This document shows, piece after piece, positions 1-6,825 of a stretch of DNA of 40,767 nt (position 1 is the first letter of the stretch; every line of letters begins with the position of its first letter). The stretch is from contig CAMDRI010000030.1 of assembly GCA_945906725.1 (NCBI GenBank), forward strand, positions 1 to 40,767, given 5' to 3'. Under the pieces are notes generated by a model, which was not told the origin of the DNA, did no database searches, and worked only from the letters and a program-made list of their open reading frames with translations. A program made the position numbers and the translations under genes. The DNA comes from Candidatus Kuenenia stuttgartensis. Lineage in GTDB: Bacteria; Planctomycetota; Planctomycetia; Planctomycetales; Planctomycetaceae.

Positions 1-190
1 GAATTCTCAGACGCCAACATCCCACACCTCCGTGCCGTAACCCTCAACCAGACGCGATCCATTCGCGTCGCACGGAGACAACAATAATTTCATTCCCTCA
101 ATCGCGCCAGCTACTTACCCATCCTTCCCAGAGTGCGCGCTAGCCCTGGAGGTTCCCGACGCACCCAGTCGCAAATGGCAAGCAAAGTGC

Positions 191-1408
191 GTGAAATGCG
201 GATTAGTGATCAGTAAACGTCAAAGTCTGAAATCGGCCGCTCAAACCGACGAATCTACCGAAGATGATTGGCTGGCAGATTTGGCAATGATCGAGACCAA
301 AGGCAAATCGGTGCGTCTTCGCAAGTTGGAATGCGAGGCGTGTCACATGGTGGTTGCCCTTGCGGGTCGTGAATTGCCACCGGACAGTTGTCCGCAGTGC
401 GAAGGGCATCTCATACCATACAAATCGGAAAAAGAAAAACTCGAAGAAAAGAGTTTGCAACGAGAACATCGCCAGGCGATTATCCGTAATCGCGACAGCT
501 GGGCGATCTTCCGCAACGGCCTCGATCTTATGCACGTCAGTAGTCGAATTTATTTGGCGTTACAGTCGGTGGGCCTGGCGATTAGCGGTGCCGTGCTTGT
601 GCTCTTGATTTCGGTGGCCTGCGGAGTGTTGGCTGGAGGCGCTGGTGAAGCCGTTGGAGAAGCCATTGGAAAAGAGGGGAGAAACTTAGCGCCCATCGGA
701 AGTGCCGTCGGGACCGCGCTGATGGCCGGAGTGATTGTCTCCTGCGTCATTACAGCGATGGGGATTGTGTTCACGGTCACGCGAGTGTTTTTTGAAGAGT
801 ACCTTGTTTCGACGATGTGTTGTACAGGAGCGTGGTTATTTTGTGTGTGGGCTTTCTATGAGTTTCCGTGGCTTATCGTTCTGATGTATTCTGCGTTGAT
901 TTGTCTGCTGCCAGTAAACGGAGTTGTCGCGATGATCGGCTTCTCTATGTGTTGCAGTGTTCCCAAGGAGGCAAATGTCCGTGGCTGGATGGGGGCTTCG
1001 ACGTTTTGGTTGTTCGCAACGATCGCCACTTACATTGGAGTTCTCGTTGTAGCGGCAAACACGCTAGCCAAGGGAAATTTTCTTGGTGCCATCGCAGTGC
1101 CGTTGGCAATTTATCTCATGGTGGCTGCGTGCTTCTGCTGGTGTGCTGCACAAATATCGCTCGCGATCGTGCTGCATGGAATTGGGCGGTTTTTTAATGA
1201 TCCAGACCTGCCAAGGAATTCAATGCGGTTCATTCAGTTCCAGGGCGTTTACGCCGCGTTAAACACGTTGGCGTTGGTGTTGCTCGTGGCATTGCCGTCT
1301 GACAATTTAAGATTATATGTCGCAGGCGCTCAAAGCATAACGGCTGTAATAGGAATGATGTGGTTCATGCGTCTCACTCGGAGTGGGTCTGCATGCATTC
1401 TGTGTTGA
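191..1408 (+). CDS. Zinc-ribbon polytopic membrane protein, unknown function
   Basis: The first methionine-equivalent is a GTG at 191, giving 405 residues. The N-terminal 75 residues are soluble and hold two CxxC pairs (C48/C51 in CEAC and C67/C70 in CPQC), as in a zinc ribbon. Residues 78-92 are a charged stretch. From about residue 120 onward the protein is strongly hydrophobic, with about seven likely membrane spans (near 121-147, 170-198, 205-220, 224-250, 268-292, 298-327 and 350-368). I do not recognise the family. The start is doubtful: the frame stays open back to position 41, and the codon just before the GTG completes another CxxC (CVKC), so the real protein probably begins further upstream at a start I cannot identify. 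It lies 229 bases before the next gene on the same strand, which is also a membrane protein. Confidence 0.75.
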   Translation: MKCGLVISKRQSLKSAAQTDESTEDDWLADLAMIETKGKSVRLRKLECEACHMVVALAGRELPPDSCPQCEGHLIPYKSEKEKLEEKSLQREHRQAIIRNRDSWAIFRNGLDLMHVSSRIYLALQSVGLAISGAVLVLLISVACGVLAGGAGEAVGEAIGKEGRNLAPIGSAVGTALMAGVIVSCVITAMGIVFTVTRVFFEEYLVSTMCCTGAWLFCVWAFYEFPWLIVLMYSALICLLPVNGVVAMIGFSMCCSVPKEANVRGWMGASTFWLFATIATYIGVLVVAANTLAKGNFLGAIAVPLAIYLMVAACFCWCAAQISLAIVLHGIGRFFNDPDLPRNSMRFIQFQGVYAALNTLALVLLVALPSDNLRLYVAGAQSITAVIGMMWFMRLTRSGSACILC

Positions 1409-1478
1409 CTCTTGTGTCTTGTGTTGTTCGCTAGTCCGAGTTGCGAACAAGCTTTGGTCAGGACGCGACTTCGCTGCC

Positions 1479-1524
1479 TCACGCGGTGGCTGTTCCGCGA
1501 GTTCCCGACAGGTTGTGGCGAGCG
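1479..1524 (+). repeat. Dispersed 46-bp repeat, copy 1
   Basis: This stretch between two genes matches 5246-5291 at 38 of 46 positions in the same orientation, with the core TTCCCG(A/G)CAGGTT and a shared GGCGAGCG end. Neither copy lies in a supported gene. Confidence 0.55.
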
Positions 1525-1637
1525 ATCCCCGGCAAATCACCGTCGCCTGGACAACCGCTCGCAACGATCAACGAACGGTTTCTGTCGTCGGATTTCAAGG
1601 ATCAGTTTCAAACCAGGTCGCTCTGCGGGAGATTATC

Positions 1638-2534
1638 TTGAGCAACGAATACTTTGTCCGGCGGAATGGGGAAGTCTCTGGGCCGCATTCTCTGGCGATG
1701 ATCCGCAAGGGCCTGGAAGAGAAGAAACTAAAAGCGAATGACCTGCTATCGCTTTCGTCGGATGGCCCGTGGGAGCGCGTGGCTGCCGTTCACAAAGAGA
1801 TTCGGGCTGGTCGCCCCTTTTTTGATCAGGGGGCCAATGCCAATAAGCCCACCGAGACGCCTCAAGGCAAACCCCAAGAAGAGGGACTAGAGGACCGTCT
1901 GGGAGCCATCGACGAACTCGTTGAGGAAGAGCAACTCCTACCGCCTCTGCGAGTGATTCGCCCCAAGAAAAAAATCAAAAAAAGCGTCAGCAGGGAGGCA
2001 GAAATCGATGAAAGGCTGACAAAGAACCTGCGAATGTGGGCTTGGGTGGGTGGTGGACTTGTCACGGTGGCCATCGTGGTGGCCGTTGTATTCGCGATCC
2101 CACTCTTAAAGGGACTGCGTGACCGAACCGCATCAACAACTCAAGAAGAAGAACAACAACGGCGAGAAGAGGGACGGCAGCAAGAAGAAGAACAACAACG
2201 GCAAGAAGAAAGGCAACGTTTAGCGAAAGAGAATGCGAAGAAAACCTTGGTAGACGGCATGACTAATTTCGGCGCCGGCCTACGGGGAAAAAAGGTCAAA
2301 AGAGTTGAGATCGGGGCTGGCGTTGCAACGATAACCGATGACAAAAACGGGTTAAGCCACGTCAAAATTGAATGCAAAAACGGACTGATCATAGACGCTG
2401 ATTGGAAACGGGCCTTTAATGATTTTGGCTACGACATATATGAACCTAAAGTCAGTAAGGATTACAACAGACTTGCCGTGATGACTACTGCTCGTGGGGT
2501 TATCGCCAGCTACCTTAATGGAAAATACGATTAG
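1638..2534 (+). CDS. GYF_2 (DUF4339) domain single-span membrane protein
   Basis: I chose the TTG at 1638 because GGGAG lies six bases upstream (1627-1631) and the GYF_2 domain begins right there; the frame runs further back to 1383 but that part has no domain-like content. Residues 1-50 fit GYF_2: YFVRRNGEVSGP, then a helix and a PWERV end. This domain in bacteria is thought to bind proline-rich partners. A basic linker follows, then one membrane span at about 132-158, then a Glu/Gln/Arg-rich coiled coil (about 165-205) built from a 13-residue unit repeated twice. The last 90 residues form a compact domain I do not recognise. The topology suggests GYF on the cytoplasmic side and the C-terminal domain outside, but this is inferred. 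Confidence 0.8.
   Translation: MSNEYFVRRNGEVSGPHSLAMIRKGLEEKKLKANDLLSLSSDGPWERVAAVHKEIRAGRPFFDQGANANKPTETPQGKPQEEGLEDRLGAIDELVEEEQLLPPLRVIRPKKKIKKSVSREAEIDERLTKNLRMWAWVGGGLVTVAIVVAVVFAIPLLKGLRDRTASTTQEEEQQRREEGRQQEEEQQRQEERQRLAKENAKKTLVDGMTNFGAGLRGKKVKRVEIGAGVATITDDKNGLSHVKIECKNGLIIDADWKRAFNDFGYDIYEPKVSKDYNRLAVMTTARGVIASYLNGKYD
2142..2219 (+). repeat. 39-bp tandem duplication inside the GYF_2 gene
   Basis: Two consecutive 39-base units (2142-2180 and 2181-2219) both begin with CAAGAAGAAGAACAACAACG. They encode two 13-residue heptad-like blocks starting EEEQQR, which lengthen the coiled coil after the membrane span. The period is a multiple of three, so copy number can change without breaking the frame. 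Confidence 0.8.
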
Positions 2535-2749
2535 TGTCAGAGAACTGCCGTAGGGTCAAAAAACTGAACCGACCACCGTGCAGTCAAAAAACGGCGATGA
2601 CCATCAAGCTCTTTGACAATCAGGTGTTTGCGAGAGAAGTCGATCAAGCTTTGGGAACGGGTGCAGGAATTCCACGCACCAAACGGTGAGGCGGCTGGTT
2701 CGTGAGTTCCCGGCACTCGTGACACCACTGGAACTTCTGGGAGTCGATC

Positions 2750-3010
2750 ATGAATCCAGCAATGCCTGATCCCGTCATCGATGAGATTCGCGAAATTCGG
2801 CACCGCATCTCCGTCCTGTGCAATCACGAACCGGCCCAGTTGGTGGCGTACTTCCAAAAGATTCAGGAGCAATACCCGGATCGGCTCATTACGTCACCAC
2901 GATTTGCTCGGCCCCTGGAGGCCCAACCAGTCGTTCCACCCGACGCCGACAAAACGGCCGGTTCGCGGCCTGCAACGCCGGTCGCCAGTCCTTCTCTCAC
3001 ACACTTGTAG
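2750..3010 (+). CDS. Small conserved protein (DEIREIRHRIS family)
   Basis: The ATG at 2750 has GGGAG six bases upstream. The 86-residue product starts with a charged helical segment (VIDEIREIRHRIS, then HEPAQLVAYFQKIQEQY), which I recognise as a short family common in planctomycetes and cyanobacteria; its function is not established to my knowledge. Such proteins are often about 60-90 residues long. Only the first 45 or so residues look conserved. The last eight residues and the stop are read from the palindromic repeat unit that starts at 2987, so that repeat may have replaced the original end. No toxin or antitoxin partner is visible next to it. Confidence 0.55.
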   Translation: MNPAMPDPVIDEIREIRHRISVLCNHEPAQLVAYFQKIQEQYPDRLITSPRFARPLEAQPVVPPDADKTAGSRPATPVASPSLTHL

Positions 3011-3100
3011 CGTCTGAGACCAGCACGACGCGCCAGCGAGTGGTGCTTGTCGAACCCCTCGCTGGCGCGTCGGGCTAGTGGTCCGCTACCGCTTGGTGAG
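2987..3100. repeat. Palindromic repeat element, unit A
   Basis: The 22-base arms at 3022-3043 and 3055-3076 are near-perfect inverted copies (core CGACGCGCCAGCGAG) around an 11-base loop. An outer GTAGCG also pairs across the element, and the unit ends with GCTACCGCTTGGTGAG. The first 54 bases match unit B (3179-3232) at 45 positions, so A and B form a direct repeat 192 bases apart. Confidence 0.85.
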
Positions 3101-3120
3101 ACGCGGCAACTCCAGCGATC

Positions 3121-3147
3121 TCGCCACGCTCTTGTCGAGCGTGGCGA
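3121..3147. repeat. Perfect 11-bp hairpin between the two palindromic units
   Basis: TCGCCACGCTC (3121-3131) and GAGCGTGGCGA (3137-3147) are exact inverted copies around the loop TTGTC. No T-run follows, so it is not an obvious intrinsic terminator. Confidence 0.75.
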
Positions 3148-3178
3148 CGACGACAGACTCAATGTGATCCCAACTGCT

Positions 3179-3293
3179 AGTCCTTCTCTTGCGCAACTGT
3201 AGCGACTGAGACTAGCCCGACGCGCAAGCGAGGGGTTCGACAATCATCCCTCGCTTGCGCGTCGGGCGAGTTTGGCTGCTACAGGTTGGTGAG
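3179..3293. repeat. Palindromic repeat element, unit B
   Basis: The 19-base arms CCCGACGCGCAAGCGAGGG (3216-3234) and its exact inverted copy (3248-3266) flank a 13-base loop. CTGTAGC on the left pairs with GCTACAG on the right, and the unit ends GGTTGGTGAG like unit A. Translated on the minus strand it reads LARRASEG, a string that appears in spurious planctomycete gene calls. It fills most of the gene-free stretch 3011-3390. Confidence 0.9.
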
Positions 3294-3390
3294 ATGCGCT
3301 CGAGCCAGCCGTGCCTTGTTCGCTGCCATCCCGTTGGTCACAGCGATAAGCTGACAGGCGAACCTGGATGCGGCCGCAAGGAAACGAGTC

Positions 3391-4287
3391 ATGCTGTTCG
3401 ACACGCACACGAACTTGATGTGGTATCCCGACCATCTCTCCGACGAGTTCGTGCAGTTCGCTTGGGAGGCCAAGCAGGCCAAGATGCGGCTGTCGAAGGA
3501 CGTCTACTTTGCCGGCAGCAGCGTGCAAGAACAAAACGCCTTCGACTCGCGGCCCGAACAACTGCTCGCCGCGACCGCCGACGCCGACAAGGTGATCGTC
3601 TTCGGCATCAAGGCTCCGTTCACGGGGATCAATGCCGATCAGGAGCTGATCGCGAAGTTCGTCCAAGAGCATTCCGATCGGTTCATCGGCTGGTGCTCGG
3701 TGGACCCGAATGATGCAGACTGCATCGAGCAACTCGAATACTACGTCAACGGTCTGGGGCTGCGCGGCCTGAAGTGCTCGCCGATTTACCAGAACTGGGA
3801 TCCGCAAGACCCCAAGCATCTGCCGTTGTTCAAGAAAGCGGAATCGCTCGGCATTCCGGTCAACATCCATCAAGGAACCTCATTCGTCCGGCCGGGGCCG
3901 TTGAAGTACGCGAACCCGATTCAGCTCGAAGACATCGCGATTGCTTGCCCGAATCTGCGCATCGTGATTGCTCACATGGGGCACCCGTGGGAGACCGAGT
4001 GCATCGTGCTGATTCGCAAACATCCAAACTTGTTCGCGAACATTTCCGCGCTGCACTACCGCCCATGGCGGCACTATCAAGCCTTTATCACCGCGATCGA
4101 ATACGGCGTCGAGCACAAGCTGATCTTCGGATCGGACTTTCCCTCGGCGACGGCGGCTCAGGTGATTGCCGGACAATACAAAGTCAACGACATCGTCGCC
4201 GGAACGAATTTCCCAAAGGTCTCGGACGAAGTGATTCACAACATCATCTACGAGAACTGGAAACGGTTCCTGCCCGAATACGCGTAG
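3391..4287 (+). CDS. Amidohydrolase family 2 (TIM-barrel metal hydrolase)
   Basis: The 298-residue product fits the Amidohydro_2 family, whose members hydrolyse or decarboxylate small organic acids using a metal bound by His and Asp. Visible motifs are H160 (NIHQG), H195 and H198 (IAHMGHP) and D249 (GSDFP). The usual N-terminal HxH reads H6-T-N8 here, so one metal ligand is substituted and a mononuclear or decarboxylase-type site is possible. The start follows a GCAAGGAAACGAGTC stretch with AAGGAA as a plausible ribosome site. The next gene begins 30 bases downstream and encodes a DHDPS-type lyase, so the two probably act in one catabolic pathway for a keto or hydroxy acid. The substrate cannot be read from the sequence. 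Confidence 0.85.
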   Translation: MLFDTHTNLMWYPDHLSDEFVQFAWEAKQAKMRLSKDVYFAGSSVQEQNAFDSRPEQLLAATADADKVIVFGIKAPFTGINADQELIAKFVQEHSDRFIGWCSVDPNDADCIEQLEYYVNGLGLRGLKCSPIYQNWDPQDPKHLPLFKKAESLGIPVNIHQGTSFVRPGPLKYANPIQLEDIAIACPNLRIVIAHMGHPWETECIVLIRKHPNLFANISALHYRPWRHYQAFITAIEYGVEHKLIFGSDFPSATAAQVIAGQYKVNDIVAGTNFPKVSDEVIHNIIYENWKRFLPEYA

Positions 4288-4317
4288 TCGATTCACTGCG
4301 CGCTCGAAAGGACAACC

Positions 4318-5229
4318 ATGAACACGCAACCGATCACCTCCGCCACGTTGGCGTCTTCCGTCATTTCCGTTCCGCCGCTGGCACGCCATGCGGACGGATC
4401 GTTCAATCGCGAGGAGAACCGAAAGCTGATTCGGCATCTCGAAGCGGGTGGGGTGACGACTCTGTTGTACGGCGGCAACGCGATCTTGGCTCACGTCTCG
4501 ATCAGCGAATACGCCGAGATGCTGACACTGCTGTCGGAGTTGGCGGCGGAGCAAACGCTGGTCATCCCGTCGGTTGGTCCTGGATTCGGCATGATGATGG
4601 ATCAGGCGAAGATCCTCCGCGAGTTCGCGTTTCCGACCGCGATGATGCTGCCGAGCCGCGATGTCGTGACCTCCGATGGCGTCGCGTCCGCGCTGCGCCG
4701 GTTCGTCGAAGTGATGCAGCGGCCGGCGGTGCTTTACATCAAGAACGACGGCTTCATCGAGATCGACGCCGTCCAGCGACTTGCGAAGGACGGCCTGTTG
4801 TCGTGGATTAAGTACGCGACGGTTCGGGACAATCCGGTCAACGATCCGTACCTGCGACAATTGGTGGACACGGTCGGAGTGTCGCTGATCGTCAGCGGCA
4901 TCGGTGAGCAACCGGCGCTTTCGCACCTGCGTGAGTTTGGTCTCGCCGGCTACACATCCGGTTGCGTCTGCGTTGCTCCGCGTCTGTCGATGCAAATGTT
5001 GCGAGCGATCAAGGCCGGCGACTTCGCCACCGCCGAACGCATCCAGGCTGTCTTTCGTCCGCTCGAAGACCTGCGGAATGCGATCAATCCGATTCGTGTG
5101 CTGCACACGGCGATGGGCCTCGCCGGCATCGCCGAAATGGGGACGATCATCCCGTTGTTGTCGGAGGTGAGTGCCGCCGATCGTCCCGCGATCAAAGAGG
5201 CTGCGACGAAATTGTTGGCTCAAAACTGA
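4318..5229 (+). CDS. DHDPS / N-acetylneuraminate lyase family aldolase
   Basis: The 303-residue product has the length and pattern of the dihydrodipicolinate synthase superfamily, class I aldolases that form a Schiff base with a pyruvate-type substrate. K165 (WIKYATV) is at the expected position for the Schiff-base lysine. The usual GTTGE substrate loop reads YGGNA at about residues 51-55, and the tyrosine motif is YIKNDG (139-144). These departures argue against true DapA and for a catabolic paralogue. GAAAGGA precedes the ATG by six bases. It follows the amidohydrolase by 30 bases on the same strand and is probably co-transcribed with it. A biosynthetic role in lysine formation cannot be excluded by eye. 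Confidence 0.85.
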   Translation: MNTQPITSATLASSVISVPPLARHADGSFNREENRKLIRHLEAGGVTTLLYGGNAILAHVSISEYAEMLTLLSELAAEQTLVIPSVGPGFGMMMDQAKILREFAFPTAMMLPSRDVVTSDGVASALRRFVEVMQRPAVLYIKNDGFIEIDAVQRLAKDGLLSWIKYATVRDNPVNDPYLRQLVDTVGVSLIVSGIGEQPALSHLREFGLAGYTSGCVCVAPRLSMQMLRAIKAGDFATAERIQAVFRPLEDLRNAINPIRVLHTAMGLAGIAEMGTIIPLLSEVSAADRPAIKEAATKLLAQN

Positions 5230-5245
5230 AAAGAACGATTCGACG

Positions 5246-5291
5246 TCAGGCCGCGGCCGCTCCGCGAATTCCCGGCAGGTTTTGGCGAGCG
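5246..5291 (+). repeat. Dispersed 46-bp repeat, copy 2
   Basis: This is the partner of 1479-1524 (38 of 46 identical). It lies directly beside the 3' end of the decayed MotA/TolQ-like fragment at 5296. Confidence 0.55.
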
Positions 5292-5295
5292 GTCA

Positions 5296-5664
5296 TCAAG
5301 CTGCCGTCAGATGCGTGCCAATCTTCGAGTCTTGCAGCCATTGTGGCGGCGAACGGATTCGGTCGAGCAGAATCTGAGCGTTCGCGGCCGGCTCGCGTCC
5401 GTGTCGCTGAGGCAACCAATCGTGCCGCAGCGCGAGGCTCTCCTTCGGGAACGAGGCGATCTTCAGCAGCACATCCATCAGGCCTCAGCAGAAGATCGCG
5501 ACGATGACGTACTCGACGGCGTGCTCCGTCGTGTAACGATACAGCATCGTGTCCCGCAGCGTCGTGAAGCAGACGATTCCGTAAAAGCCGGCCGTCGCGG
5601 CTACACACAGCAGAAAGGAAAAGCCCATTCCCTAACGACGAGTTGTTTGCGGTTGTGACGACAT
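5296..5664 (-). pseudogene. N-terminal fragment of a MotA/TolQ/ExbB-type protein with two stops
   Basis: Reading the minus strand from an ATG at 5664 in one frame gives MSSQPQTTRR, a TAG, then GMGFSFLLCVAATAGFYG, a segment with TLRDTMLYRYTTEHAVEYV, a TGA where a tryptophan would fit (FC-stop-GLMDVLL), and then an uninterrupted run to a stop at 5296. Two hydrophobic segments and the YRYTTEHAVEYV style match the N-terminal part of planctomycete MotA/TolQ/ExbB proteins. The conserved channel region (the PxLGFLGT part) is absent. AGGACA lies upstream of the ATG, so the original start seems preserved. It sits just beyond the intact operon at 5770-10158, whose channel protein has a different N-terminus, so this is a decayed paralogue and not a duplicate end. 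If the stops were sequencing errors, it would still be truncated. Confidence 0.6.
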
Positions 5665-5685
5665 GAGATTGTCCTTTGGAAGTCT

Positions 5686-5769
5686 CGTAGGTCAGGCTTT
5701 CCAGCCGGACTCGATCGTTGGATGAATTGTCGATGGTTTCAACGGTCAGCCTGGAAAGGCTGACGTACG
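5686..5769. repeat. Long palindrome at the 3' end of the motor operon
   Basis: Arms 5686-5704 and 5751-5769 (CTGGAAAGGCTGACGTACG) pair at 17 of 19 positions around a 46-base interior. It abuts the stop codon of the minus-strand gene at 5770, so it could end the transcript, although no clear T-run follows. It may also be a dispersed element. Confidence 0.7.
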
Positions 5770-6825
5770 TTACTGTGCTGCGGATCGACTGCCGTTGGGC
5801 GAACCCATAATGGGTGTGCCTTCGGGCAGCGGACGAGCGGCGACGGTGAAGCCTTCGCGATGCGCGAGAGCCTGTAGTTTGCGAAACAAGACGAAACTGT
5901 CGGGATAGACCCAGAAGGTGATTGTGCTGCCCGAATCGGCTTTGCGGAGTTCGTTGTGGAATGCGGAGTTCGGCCGCAATGCAATGTCGCCACGTTCTGC
6001 GCCGAGATCGGATTCGGGGATAAGCTCAAATTGCGACACGCTGGCTCGCACCAGCCCCAATTGCTGTTGTGTTTCGATGATGTAATTCAAGTTCCAGCCG
6101 CGCACCGGGCCGACTGAGCCGGAATACTTTTTCAGCCGCAGGATGACATCGCGTTGCCGTTCCATCTGGCCCTTCATGCGTTCGACGAGTTGGTCAATCG
6201 GGACTGCCGAGACGGCTCCGCCGAAACAGCGAAAGTGCAATTCGGTTTCGTTCTCGGTGATGACTCGGCTGACGGGCGTGATGTGGTGCTGCAACTGCTC
6301 GACGGGATTCGGCTGTTTCTCGGCGGCGGCCACTTCGGATGCCTTCGTTTTCAATCGAATTCGGACGGCCTGCGCGGCGACCAACAGATTTTGCGTCTGC
6401 TGTTCGTCGACCCGAAGTTCCTCCAGTTGCCCTTCAAGATTCGAACCGAGCGCGGCGACGCGATTGCGATTCACGGCATCCTGCGTTTGGAGTTCACTGA
6501 GTCTTGTCTCATGCTCTCGCGCCGCACCGCGCAGGCGATCGAGTTCCGTTTGCAGTGAGTCTGACTGCAATTGCAGTGCGGCCAGTTCTCGCTTCGTGGC
6601 CTCCTCATGTTCGTGGTCTTCGGCAGTAGCCGGAGCCACGAGGATCGGGGGCAGCGTTTCCAAGACGACTGGCGGCGGATCATTCAGCAGTTTGATTGGC
6701 GCTCGCCCGGCTCGTACTCCGGCCAACACCATTAGGATGATGAGAACTCCGACGACGTTGGCGACGACATCGAGAAACGAGTCGGAGCCGAATTGCTGTT
6801 CCCCAGGAGGCGGCCGACGGCTCAT
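5770..6825 (-). CDS. Single-span coiled-coil protein, ExbD/MotB-like partner 1
   Basis: The 351-residue product has one membrane span at about 20-38, preceded by FLDVVANVVGV. D19 (and D15) sit at the membrane entrance, as does the proton-carrying Asp of ExbD, TolR and MotB. Residues 70-165 are a coiled coil. A C-terminal domain follows (about 185-340), with ELHFRCFGG near its start and TITFWVYPDSFVLF toward its end. It is not recognisable to me as OmpA-like. The start overlaps the end of the gene at 6822 by four bases (ATGA), so the two are translationally coupled. Together with the channel protein at 8839 it suggests an ion-driven motor or energy transducer in the inner membrane with its domain in the periplasm. 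The cargo is unknown. Confidence 0.75.
   Translation of the reverse strand: MSRRPPPGEQQFGSDSFLDVVANVVGVLIILMVLAGVRAGRAPIKLLNDPPPVVLETLPPILVAPATAEDHEHEEATKRELAALQLQSDSLQTELDRLRGAAREHETRLSELQTQDAVNRNRVAALGSNLEGQLEELRVDEQQTQNLLVAAQAVRIRLKTKASEVAAAEKQPNPVEQLQHHITPVSRVITENETELHFRCFGGAVSAVPIDQLVERMKGQMERQRDVILRLKKYSGSVGPVRGWNLNYIIETQQQLGLVRASVSQFELIPESDLGAERGDIALRPNSAFHNELRKADSGSTITFWVYPDSFVLFRKLQALAHREGFTVAARPLPEGTPIMGSPNGSRSAAQ

Noticed and set aside
2597-2689. 30-codon open frame starting MTIKLFDNQVFARE
   Set aside because: It is short, has no ribosome site and no match I recognise; the 2535-2749 gap otherwise shows nothing supported.
2987-3293. Possible CRISPR array from repeated palindromes
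   Set aside because: There are only two units, 115 bases long, with large internal palindromes and no regular spacers or cas genes.
2863-3873. Minus-strand open frames reading LARRASEG
   Set aside because: They are translations of the palindromic repeats running into an antisense frame of the amidohydrolase gene.
3880-5223. Long open frame on the minus strand opposite the amidohydrolase and lyase genes
   Set aside because: It is antisense to two well-supported genes and its translation is rich in Arg, His and Asp without any domain; GC-rich third positions explain the open frame.
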